64,000 nucleotides of DNA from Nakamurella lactea DSM 19367 (lineage in GTDB: Bacteria > Actinomycetota > Actinomycetes > Mycobacteriales > Nakamurellaceae), in contig NZ_AUFT01000008.1 of NCBI RefSeq assembly GCF_000426645.1, positions 1 to 64,000 of the forward strand, in the 5' to 3' direction. Below, in pieces: positions 1 to 7,503 of this stretch (its first letter is position 1; each line of letters starts with the position of its first letter). A model generated the notes under the pieces. That model did not search any database. It saw only the letters and a program-made list of their open reading frames with translations, and was not told the DNA's origin. A program made the translations under genes and the position numbers.

Positions 1-279
1 CGATCCAAGAAATACGTCCGGACCCTGGCCAACAACGGCCTGCTCGGCTCGATGGGCAGGGTGGGGGCATGTGCCGACAACTCGGCCATGGAGAGCTTCT
101 TCGCGCTACTGCAGCGCAACGTCCTGGACCGCCAGCGGTGGCGCACCCGCCAGGAGCTGCGCCTGGCGATCGTGACCTGGATCGAGCGGACCTACCACCG
201 CAAACGCCGGCAACGCCGCCTCGGGAAGCTGACCCCGATCGAGTTTGAGACAATCAACAGAGCCGCACCCGCGGCCTGA
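1..279 (+). mobile_element. IS3-family transposase, C-terminal fragment (cut by window edge)
   Basis: The reading frame is open from the first base and ends in a TGA at 277-279, so the 5' part lies outside the window. The visible 92 residues match the end of an IS3-family DDE (rve) transposase: DNSAMESFF carries the last catalytic Glu, followed by LLQRNVLDRQRW, WIERTYHRKRRQRR and LTPIEFE. The IS right end should lie within a few tens of bases of the stop, about 280-320. There the neighbouring PHP-ATPase frame loses its family sequence, so this IS appears to have cut that gene. The inverted repeat cannot be defined without the other end. Confidence 0.85.
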
Positions 280-287
280 CGAACCGG

Positions 288-1910
288 TCAACCAGACCCT
301 GGGCAAACCCTAACGAGACCGGGTTCGATGTCTGTTGCCTGCTCCTCTGCCGATCCTGAGTCGTGAAGGCGCGCCTCGAGTGCGTCCATCTCTTGGTACT
401 CCGAGGTCGCCCGAAGGTCCTCCAGGTGCTGAAGTCGACCGCGGACGTCCTGCAGTTCGCCCCGAATGCGATCGGCCTTCTCAGTCTCAGCTCGTAGTTG
501 ACGAAGGGTATTTCGCTCACTCTTGAACCGAAGCTGAAGGGCCTCGTACTCCTCATCCCACTCGCCGCGCCGAATCGACGGCATATCATCGAGGATCGTC
601 AAGAAGCTCTGCGGCCTGGAGGCGAGCTCGTAGATCTGCTTCTGGCTAAACACGCGAACGGGCGCACGGTCGAGGACGCGGCCCGACTGCGTCTCCCATT
701 GGCTCCCGTCCCAGAGTTCGATCGTCGATCGCTCTGGATCTGAACCTGACCACGTGACTCTGAGGAGTCTGTGGTCCTTCGTGTACTTGATGACGATACG
801 GGTGTCTGCCTCCCACCATTGCTCCTCCCCAGTGGCTGTCGGGTTGAATCGCCGTAAGTCCTCGGCGACGCCTGCCGGCAACTCGTCTGTGCGACCCAGA
901 GCCATACGCAGCAGTTCAATGACGGTCGACTTGCCCACGCCGCGCCCGCCGATCAGGCAGTTCATCCACGGTCCGAATCGGTACGTCTCGACTGCGCCTC
1001 GATGGTTCACCATCAGCGAATTGATGTGGCCGTGGTCGATCTCATTCGGATCGATGTAGCCCCTGTGGCAGCGTCTGATGGACTCCGCCGGATCTGTGAG
1101 GGCCAGTCGCAGACCTTTCAGATCGAGCGTCTCGGCCTTTACGAGCGTGAGATGTGTGCCGGGTGCCTTCGCCAACGCCGGCTCAGGATGCGACTCGGTG
1201 GTGAGGTGGTGCGCATCGGAACCCAAAAGAGGGACCCAGTTCCAACGGTCAGCGGTCTTGATTTCGCTGTCGTCGATCACTTCCACGGCATGTATGTGCT
1301 CGTGGTCGCGAAGAGCCTGGAGCTCACGCTGGCCAATACTGAACACGCCCGCCCGTTGATCGGCATGGGCGGGAACGAAAAGCCCGCCTCGCTCCGCAAC
1401 GATCTTGGCTGCCGTGCTCACCGTCACGTTGGCGGTCTCATCGCTGCGCCCACGAGCGCCACGGAACTCGCATAGCGTCAGCGTCTCTTGGACGACCTCG
1501 GCCGAGCACTGAGGGTCGAAGATTGCCAGGACGTGTATTCCGCCGGTCACCGTGAGCTCGACTCCCGGAAAGATCACGAGCATCGGAAGCGAAGGATCCT
1601 CTTCGCGCAGTTGAGCTAGGGCCGCTCGTGCCGGCTCGATGCCTTCGTACGTGTTGTGATCCGCGATGACAATACCGTCGACGCCAGAGTCGATATAGGC
1701 ACGGATCCACTCTTTGTGGGTGGGCTTAGGGTCATTGTTTTGCGTGCCGTCAAGGCCGCCGTAGTCAAAAGACGTCGGTGAGTGCGCGTGAATATCCAAG
1801 CTCCACCAGCGCGCGCCGACGCCGCGATCCGCCAGTAACGGCGCGTCTCCACTGGCAGCTCGTCCGTTTTGAGAAGTGTCCACACCGTCATGCTGGCACA
1901 GCGCACCCAT
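288..1910 (-). CDS. PHP-domain / ABC-like ATPase (TrlF-like), 3' end truncated by the IS
   Basis: A 540-residue frame. The N-terminal half looks like a PHP metal-dependent phosphoesterase: DIHAHSP near residue 40, IADHNT near 81, a later PAHADQ and GSDAHH near 233. The second half starts an ABC/SMC-type ATPase: Walker A GGRGVGKST near residue 323, then a charged Arg/Glu-rich segment that looks like the start of a coiled coil. The Walker B and signature motifs expected after the coiled coil are missing. The last 15-20 residues read into the IS3 end, so the gene is truncated. Proteins of this PHP-plus-ATPase layout (TrlF type) often occur in defence islands, and a nucleic-acid-targeting role is inferred. 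The start is uncertain; a later start close to the ARWWSLDIH segment is possible. The product is probably inactive. Confidence 0.7.
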   Translation of the reverse strand: MGALCQHDGVDTSQNGRAASGDAPLLADRGVGARWWSLDIHAHSPTSFDYGGLDGTQNNDPKPTHKEWIRAYIDSGVDGIVIADHNTYEGIEPARAALAQLREEDPSLPMLVIFPGVELTVTGGIHVLAIFDPQCSAEVVQETLTLCEFRGARGRSDETANVTVSTAAKIVAERGGLFVPAHADQRAGVFSIGQRELQALRDHEHIHAVEVIDDSEIKTADRWNWVPLLGSDAHHLTTESHPEPALAKAPGTHLTLVKAETLDLKGLRLALTDPAESIRRCHRGYIDPNEIDHGHINSLMVNHRGAVETYRFGPWMNCLIGGRGVGKSTVIELLRMALGRTDELPAGVAEDLRRFNPTATGEEQWWEADTRIVIKYTKDHRLLRVTWSGSDPERSTIELWDGSQWETQSGRVLDRAPVRVFSQKQIYELASRPQSFLTILDDMPSIRRGEWDEEYEALQLRFKSERNTLRQLRAETEKADRIRGELQDVRGRLQHLEDLRATSEYQEMDALEARLHDSGSAEEQATDIEPGLVRVCPGSG

Positions 1911-2192
1911 TCATGGCGATGGCACTGCCAGACACGATCGCCACCGCGTCCCGTACGAACGGCCGGTCCGTCATACGACAGGTGATTCCTTCGAGCCGGG
2001 ACGCCCCGCGCCCGCCCCGTTCGCGATCGAGTGAAGGCAACGCCTGTCGGTGCCGGATGTCACGATCGTCAGCGTCGCTCGCGACGACCGACTGTGACCC
2101 AGGAGCCTATTGGTTTGTGATGGTTCTGACCGGCGACACGGACGGAGTCCATAGGCTCACGGATGGAAGAGGTGAAATCGTAGGCCACGAGC

Positions 2193-2937
2193 AGCGCGAT
2201 CGAGTGGACACAGGTCACATGGAACCCCGTCGCGGGATGCGATCGGGTCGCAGCCAGCTGCGACAACTGCTACGCACTAGCTCTGGCGAAGCGACTCAAG
2301 GCCATGGGCGCGGAGAAGTACCCGAACGATGGGGACCCCAGGACCTCCGCACCGGGTTTCGGGGTCACGATTCATCCGCGTGCGCTGGAGCAGCCTCTGC
2401 GATGGCGCGCACCCAAGGTTGTGTTCGTCAACTCGATGAGCGACCTGTTCCACGCCAGGGTGCCGCTCGGCTTCATCCGCGACATCTTCAAACGTTATCC
2501 GCGAGACGTCGCACCACACTTACCAGGTGCTCACGAAGCGCGCCCACCGGCGGCCAGGATCGCCGAAAACTCGAGTGGCCTGAGAACCTCTGGATGGGTG
2601 TCTCGGTGGAGTCGTCTGAAGTCACCGACAGGATCGACCACCTCCGGACCGTCCCGGCGGCGGCGACGAGATTCCTGTCCTGCGAGCCACTTTTCACGGC
2701 CTTGCCCGGCCTCGAGCTCGACGGCATCGACTGGGTGATCGCCGGTGGCGAGTCCGGGCCGCGGGCCCGTCCGATGGACGCGGCCTGGGTAGAGGACATC
2801 CGCGACCGTGCGTCGAAGCCGACGTGGCCTTCTTCTTCAAGCAGTGGGGCGGCCGAACCCCGAAGACCAACGGTCGGCAGCTGGACGGCCGCACCTGGAA
2901 CGACATACCGCAATTGGCCGCATCGTTGGGCCACTAG
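2193..2937 (+). pseudogene. DUF5131 (phage Gp37/Gp68-like, three-Cys motif) pseudogene
   Basis: Pieces of one family protein lie in all three forward frames. The first piece begins with AIEWTQVTWNP and the cysteine motif C-x6-C-x2-C followed by YALALAKRLKAMG. It continues through VFVNSMSDLFHARVP to FIRDIFK, where an extra base near 2493 moves the frame to ETSHHTYQVLTKR. A second shift near 2543 leads to EWPENLWMGVSVES, DWVIAGGESGPRARPMD and EDIRDR. A third near 2806 leads to VEADVAFFFKQWGG and the stop TAG at 2935-2937. The likely start is also damaged, because an in-frame TAG stands where a GTG would be expected. Family members carry a radical-SAM-like Cys cluster and occur in phages and mobile islands. 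This copy cannot give a full product. Each single shift could be a sequencing error, but three together argue for decay. Confidence 0.8.
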
Positions 2938-3165
2938 GGCTTAGGGAACTCGGCGGAATACGAGGTCGCGGGGCTTCTTGCCTTCGTCACGTGCTCGAGC
3001 TCACCTGACTTCACCAGCGTGCGCAAGCGTCGTCACTTCATCGAAGACACCTGGGTACGACCGGCGACATCCCACTGAGCCTGTGCACGGGTGGTCCAGG
3101 ACCGGCTATGCGATATTCTGCGATTCCGCATTCAGGGCGGCTGGCTTGTTTGGCCTTGCACAGAG
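2938..3165. other. Intergenic region, possible gene remnant
   Basis: No intact gene is seen. On the minus strand, 3034 to 2938 reads as a plausible C-terminal tail (LRTLVKSGELEHVTKARS then a stop), preceded directly by an in-frame stop. It resembles the end of a winged-helix domain and could be the remains of a partner gene of the DUF5131 pseudogene. This is weak evidence. Confidence 0.25.
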
Positions 3166-4773
3166 CTAGGCCTTCGGAGGTCTGCGGATCGCCGGTGGAT
3201 TCTCCTTGCCCATCCTTAACTCGACAGAGCGGTTTACAAGCGTCTCTACAGTTGGATTCATCCCACGAAACTCGAAGGCCCTCATGAAGCCGACTATTCC
3301 AAATCCTTCTACGAGCTTCCCCACCACTTCGTCCGAAAAACTCGCGCCGACCATGGCCACTCCCTCGAAGTCGAGGACCAGTCTGTGTGCCCCCAAGGTC
3401 CGCACATTCAGGATGTAGTTCCGAAGTTCAGAGGCGGCGCGTCGTGATCCCGTACCACCCTCGTGGTCAGCGATTTTGATGACATGTTCTCCACTGTCAT
3501 TTTCAAAGTTCTCCAGGTCGGTGAATATGACTGGTGCGGTGCCGCCTAATGCGTCGTGGAGATTTACAGGATTCCGAAAATCTAACTGCCAATCAACAAA
3601 TAGGCCAGCGCGATCCTTAAAGATCGGAACACTGTCAAGTTCTCGACCATCTGGGCGATTTCCAGTGCGAAGATATGCGCGTCCACTCGTAAGCTCGAGT
3701 CGTCCACCATTGTCGCGGACCATTTCCGAAAGCAAGAAAAGGCCTTGGCCACGCTTGTCCCCGGTACTCGTTACACCGGATTGCACAGCGATCGTTAGCG
3801 CGTCAAAGTGTGACTTTGGCCGATACCGGGAAGTTGATTTCATGAAGGATTCTCTTACTCCAATGCCCATGTCTGCTACAGCAAGAGCCAGTCGCTTACC
3901 TTGGCCTGTCACTGTCGCCATCAGGAAACCACATTCAGCTTCGCTATGCTGAAACACATTGTCAAGGACCTCGTACAGGCATAGATTCAGCGACTCTTGT
4001 ACCCCAGCGGCGACCTCCGCTGAACGCCGAACTAGTCCAACGATCTCGTCCGCCAGAGCAGATGCCTGGGACTCAGAGAAGTACGCCCAGACCGTGTTCT
4101 CGATGCGGTGTGAGGAGAGCGTAGCCCGATCCGCTTCGAGCGGGTTACGCACTCGGGCGGCCTCGAGTACCGGCGTCGCACCACGGAATACAGTGTCGAC
4201 CCCCTGTGCCTTAATCGCTTGAACTACCGCCGCCAGCGGCGCACAAGCATTTGGCCAGAAGTTGCCCACCTGGGATAGGTCGATCAAGATCGGGCGTTTA
4301 GAGATTTCTGCCTGGCGCGCGGCCGCTACGAGCGGGCGAATATCACTCGCCTTCGCCAGATTGTCGGGAGCATACAGAAGGTGATCGGGTGTGCGAGCAG
4401 GCTGAGATTGGCGATCGCCTGAGAGTTTCACGGTTGTTCGGACTGGATGATGACTCGATGCCTCCTCAGTCAGACTACTGCCCCCAACAACCGCGGGGCG
4501 CTGGACGGCCGGCAGATCGTCTGGTTGATCTTGGCTGCCCGCTGTCTGCTGGCTGCTGTCTCGGCTTTTGGCATCCGGCTCTCCGGTGTCGCCGGTGTCT
4601 CCCGAGAAGTCGCTGCCTTCTGCAGGTTGAAGTTTGCTTGCTACCTTTTGAGCCAGCGCTGCGTCCACTCGCGAGCTCTTGGCCTTCGGATAGGATCCGT
4701 GCCTGGCAAGTTCGCGAAGTACCTCATTGGCAGGAAGTCCCAACCGCTTAGCCAGCTCGCTGACTGTTGTCAC
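3166..4773 (-). CDS. IF2N-like / STAS-like / HATPase / DUF4325 multidomain protein
   Basis: A 535-residue protein with an unusual layout. Residues 1-48 match the N-terminal domain of translation factor IF-2 (VSELAKRLGLPANEVLREL, then KAKSSRVDAALAQKV). An acidic Ser/Gln-rich linker follows to about 130. Residues 130-235 look STAS-like (RPILIDLSQVGNFWPNACAP). Residues 245-390 are a GHKL ATPase: N-box NLCLYEVLDNVFQHS, G1 box VADMGIGVRESF, G2 box RGQGLFLLSEMV. Residues 420-525 match DUF4325, a STAS-like fold (LVLDFEGVAMVGASFSDEVV). There is no kinase dimerisation domain, no membrane segment and no receiver. The start is GTG with a GGGAG about 10 nt upstream. Base composition is clearly lower in GC than the neighbours, which suggests transfer. 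A fused ATPase and STAS module recalls anti-sigma/anti-anti-sigma partner switching; the IF-2-like end suggests nucleic-acid or ribosome contact. The function is unknown. Confidence 0.8.
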   Translation of the reverse strand: MTTVSELAKRLGLPANEVLRELARHGSYPKAKSSRVDAALAQKVASKLQPAEGSDFSGDTGDTGEPDAKSRDSSQQTAGSQDQPDDLPAVQRPAVVGGSSLTEEASSHHPVRTTVKLSGDRQSQPARTPDHLLYAPDNLAKASDIRPLVAAARQAEISKRPILIDLSQVGNFWPNACAPLAAVVQAIKAQGVDTVFRGATPVLEAARVRNPLEADRATLSSHRIENTVWAYFSESQASALADEIVGLVRRSAEVAAGVQESLNLCLYEVLDNVFQHSEAECGFLMATVTGQGKRLALAVADMGIGVRESFMKSTSRYRPKSHFDALTIAVQSGVTSTGDKRGQGLFLLSEMVRDNGGRLELTSGRAYLRTGNRPDGRELDSVPIFKDRAGLFVDWQLDFRNPVNLHDALGGTAPVIFTDLENFENDSGEHVIKIADHEGGTGSRRAASELRNYILNVRTLGAHRLVLDFEGVAMVGASFSDEVVGKLVEGFGIVGFMRAFEFRGMNPTVETLVNRSVELRMGKENPPAIRRPPKA

Positions 4774-4936
4774 GATCGCACACTCCCGATGTCAACGTGC
4801 ACGACACGAAATGCGAGCGCGGTCTGGCCACTCGTGGCTGGGAACGACCTGCCCCATCTAACCAGCCAGAGCCGGAGGCCGGAGCGCCAGCGGAGGCCGA
4901 AGGTGCGGGCTGGCCTTGAATGAGTAGAGAAAGTCC

Positions 4937-5695
4937 TCACGAGCCGGCCGATCGATCGTTGTCTGCTGGATTGGCTACATCCCAGAGAGCGAAGAACACC
5001 TCATGGGGACCGCTGCGGTGGTCCTGGTCATCGCTGGATGCCGGTCGCTGAAGGTAGAAATCGCGGCTGAAGCCCGTCTCTGACGGATCGCCGAACGAGA
5101 CATACTCGTCACCGCGGATAACGTAGAGCTCGAACATTGGCGTTCGGTCCGTGTGGCGCTCGACAACCGAAGGACGGATCGACGACGAAGGATCTTGTTC
5201 GGCGGCCAGAACCAGCTGTCGAAAGTCCTCGATCCCGGCTGGGATGGGCGCGACCTGGCCGGAGTCTGGTCCCCTCGGGATCGGCACGAGGATGCGAGCG
5301 TCTAGATATACCTGGTCGTTCGGAGTCTCCGCCTTGACCTTTGAGCGGACTTTCATCGCCTCGACGAGTTGGATCGGGTTCGTCCCGAGGTAGTTGATCT
5401 CGGCCTCGGTGTCGTCCAACGCACGCACGAGGGCAGCCTCAAGGCTCGACACTGCTTTCGTCACGTCCCGGACGAACACGCCGCTCCCCTGGCGTGATGC
5501 CACAAGGCCCTCGACCTTGAGTTCCTTGACCGCGTTTTGAACGGTCTGCCGCGCGACCTTGAACTGCTTGGCCAGCTCGCTGCCCGATGGCAGCTGAGCT
5601 CCTGGCGGATATCGGCCGGCGAGGATCTCCTCTCGCAAAACGGCCGCGAGCTGCTGAAACGGCGGCCGCGGATCGTCCAGATCCAGTTGCTTCAT
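4937..5695 (-). CDS. GntR-family regulator of the integrative element
   Basis: A 252-residue protein with an N-terminal GntR winged helix (residues about 10-75: PPFQQLAAVLREEILAGRY, LPSGSELAKQFKVARQTV, SRQGSGVFVRD) and a C-terminal effector-type domain of about 160 residues. It sits at the left end of the AICE and is transcribed away from the transfer-replication operon. KorSA holds this place in pSAM2 and represses pra and transfer functions. By analogy it should repress the operon starting at 5816 and its own gene by binding the palindromic sites at 5717-5783. The role is inferred from family and position. Confidence 0.85.
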   Translation of the reverse strand: MKQLDLDDPRPPFQQLAAVLREEILAGRYPPGAQLPSGSELAKQFKVARQTVQNAVKELKVEGLVASRQGSGVFVRDVTKAVSSLEAALVRALDDTEAEINYLGTNPIQLVEAMKVRSKVKAETPNDQVYLDARILVPIPRGPDSGQVAPIPAGIEDFRQLVLAAEQDPSSSIRPSVVERHTDRTPMFELYVIRGDEYVSFGDPSETGFSRDFYLQRPASSDDQDHRSGPHEVFFALWDVANPADNDRSAGS

Positions 5696-5716
5696 CTCGC
5701 CATCGTAGCTGTAGTC

Positions 5717-5783
5717 GCCTAGCCAACCTAGATAGGTCCTTGCGCGATCTCGGCAACTGTCCTAGCCTGGCTAGGCAACCTAG
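5717..5783. promoter_or_regulatory. Divergent promoter/operator region of the AICE
   Basis: The region lies between the start of the GntR gene and the first rightward element gene. A perfect 7-1-7 palindrome, CCTAGCC-T-GGCTAGG, occupies 5761-5775. Two related half-site clusters, GCCTAGCCAACCTAG (5717-5731) and GCTAGGCAACCTAG (5770-5783), lie about 50 bp apart. CTAG cores are rare in high-GC DNA, so the clustering stands out. The likely ligand is the adjacent GntR protein. Confidence 0.65.
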
Positions 5784-5815
5784 TCACATCGACTTGGGCA
5801 GAAATGGAGAAGGCA

Positions 5816-6160
5816 ATGCGATTCAAGATCGACACAAACGGGGTCACGCTCATCGTCGGCGGCGTAGAAACCGTCACCGACCGGGAGACCAACGCACCCG
5901 TCCTGGACCGAGAGAGCGGCAAGCCGCTGTTCACCGTGCATCTGATGGCAGTCGAAGCCGGTGAGAAGCCGGATCAGCTCTCGATCCGGATTCCGGGACA
6001 GCCGGCCGGCGTTGGCCTGGGATCTCAGGTCCGCGTTCACGACCTGGTGGCTCGGACCTGGGAGATGGGCGATCGGCACGGCCTGTCGTTCCGAGCACGG
6101 GTCATCGAACCGGTCGGCCCGGACAGCAGCCGGCGCGCTCCGGAAGCCAGGGCAGCGTGA
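5816..6160 (+). CDS. Small conserved AICE protein of unknown function
   Basis: A protein of 114 residues beginning MRFKIDTNGVT. ATG 5816 is preferred over ATG 5804 because GGAG at 5806-5809 sits six bases before it, inside the longer reading. The protein is soluble, with no membrane segment or recognised catalytic motif, and holds a segment RTWEMGDRHGLSFRA near the end. Proteins of this size and layout commonly open the transfer-replication operon of actinobacterial integrative elements, directly before the FtsK-type gene. The stop overlaps the next start, which indicates translational coupling. The function is not known. Confidence 0.7.
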   Translation: MRFKIDTNGVTLIVGGVETVTDRETNAPVLDRESGKPLFTVHLMAVEAGEKPDQLSIRIPGQPAGVGLGSQVRVHDLVARTWEMGDRHGLSFRARVIEPVGPDSSRRAPEARAA

Positions 6161-7503
6161 TGGCCAGCAAGGTCCTTCGGCGCATGTGGGGCATCGTCAA
6201 GATCGTCACCAGGCTGGCCCTGCTGCTCGCGCTCCTGGTCGGCGTCGCGTGGCTCGGCATGAGGAGCGATTGGCACCTGGTCTACATGGTTCCGGTCGCG
6301 GTCGCCACAGTCTTGCCGGCCTGGCGGCTCGGGCATCCGCGCTCCTTCCGGAAGGCTGTCGCTCTCCCCTACCGACGGCGCCAGCGTCGTCGTTGGTACA
6401 GCAAACGGTTCGTGAGCGTCATGAAGGACTGCGGCCTCCTGCGACGACGTCAAGGGGCCTCGTATGTCGCGTCACTCGGTCGCGTCGAACTCGGCCAGTA
6501 CTCCGACCGACTGCTTCTCGGAATGGTGTCCGGTCAGGCACTCGTCGACTACGAAAAGGCCAGCGACCGCATCGCGGCTGCGTACGGAGTCCGGAGTTGC
6601 CGAGTGATTGCGGCAGGACCCAGCAGCCTTTGGCTTGAACTCGGACACGGTGATGCTTTGGCGACGCCGGTCTGGCCACTGCCGGTCCCCGCGAACCCAG
6701 ACCTGAGGAACATCGCGATCGGAAGACGCGAAGATGGTGGCCTGTGGACCCTGCCGGTACTCGGCACCCACTGCTTCGTCGCGGGCGCCACCGGAGCGGG
6801 CAAGGGCTCGGTGATCTGGTCGCTGCTGCGAGGGCTGGCGAGTTCGATCTGGGCCGGCAGCACACAGGTATGGGCCATCGATCCGAAAGGAGGGATGGAA
6901 CTTGGCTTCGGTCGGCCACTATTCACTCGCTTCACGGGTGAGAGCGCCGAAGCAATGTGTGAACTGCTGGAGGACGCGGTCGCTGTGATGGACCGCCGGT
7001 GCAAGTCCCTCGCCGGGAAGACACGCCTGCATTCGCCGACGCCTGACGAGCCGATGATCCTGGTCCTGATCGACGAGCTCGCCTCGCTCACGGCCTACGT
7101 CACGGATCGGAAGCTTCGGGAGCGCGCCTCGGCAGCGATCTCGGCTCTGCTCACCAAGGGACGCGCTGCGGCCATCGTGGTGGTGGCTGCAGCTCAAGAC
7201 CCCCGCAAGGAGGTCGTCAGCTTCCGGTCGCTGTTCCCGACGAAGATCGCGATGCGGTTGGACACCGGGATGCAGGTCGACATGGTGCTCGGTGACGGGT
7301 TGCACGCCATGGGTGCGCATTGCGACCGCATCCCACCCTCGTTGGCCGGTGTCGCTTTCGTCAGCGTTGAAGGAATTCGCGAACCGATGCGAGTGCGGGC
7401 CTCCTGGATCGACGACGACGAGATCATCGCCATGGGTGAGCACTACCGCGCTCCACTCGTCCCTGACTTCGATGCGGCCCAAATCTCAGAGGACGCGGCA
7501 TGA
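6157..7503 (+). CDS. FtsK/SpoIIIE-type DNA translocase (TraSA-like)
   Basis: A 448-residue protein. The N-terminus has a hydrophobic stretch of two likely membrane segments (about residues 12-55), then a basic region. The FtsK/SpoIIIE ATPase domain follows: Walker A GATGAGKGS near residue 210, WAIDPKGG after it, Walker B LVLIDEL near 303, and a VVVAAAQDPRKE segment near 345. In pSAM2-type elements this single protein moves double-stranded DNA between cells and takes the place of a relaxase and type IV secretion system. It overlaps the upstream gene (GTG 6157 or ATG 6160 around the TGA at 6158-6160) and the Rep gene by 4 nt, so the three genes form one operon. Confidence 0.9.
   Translation: MMASKVLRRMWGIVKIVTRLALLLALLVGVAWLGMRSDWHLVYMVPVAVATVLPAWRLGHPRSFRKAVALPYRRRQRRRWYSKRFVSVMKDCGLLRRRQGASYVASLGRVELGQYSDRLLLGMVSGQALVDYEKASDRIAAAYGVRSCRVIAAGPSSLWLELGHGDALATPVWPLPVPANPDLRNIAIGRREDGGLWTLPVLGTHCFVAGATGAGKGSVIWSLLRGLASSIWAGSTQVWAIDPKGGMELGFGRPLFTRFTGESAEAMCELLEDAVAVMDRRCKSLAGKTRLHSPTPDEPMILVLIDELASLTAYVTDRKLRERASAAISALLTKGRAAAIVVVAAAQDPRKEVVSFRSLFPTKIAMRLDTGMQVDMVLGDGLHAMGAHCDRIPPSLAGVAFVSVEGIREPMRVRASWIDDDEIIAMGEHYRAPLVPDFDAAQISEDAA

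Noticed and set aside
1778-2944. Single 388-codon gene covering the DUF5131 region
   Set aside because: Only its middle part is in the family frame. The first 240 codons and the last 40 are out of frame, so the locus is a pseudogene.
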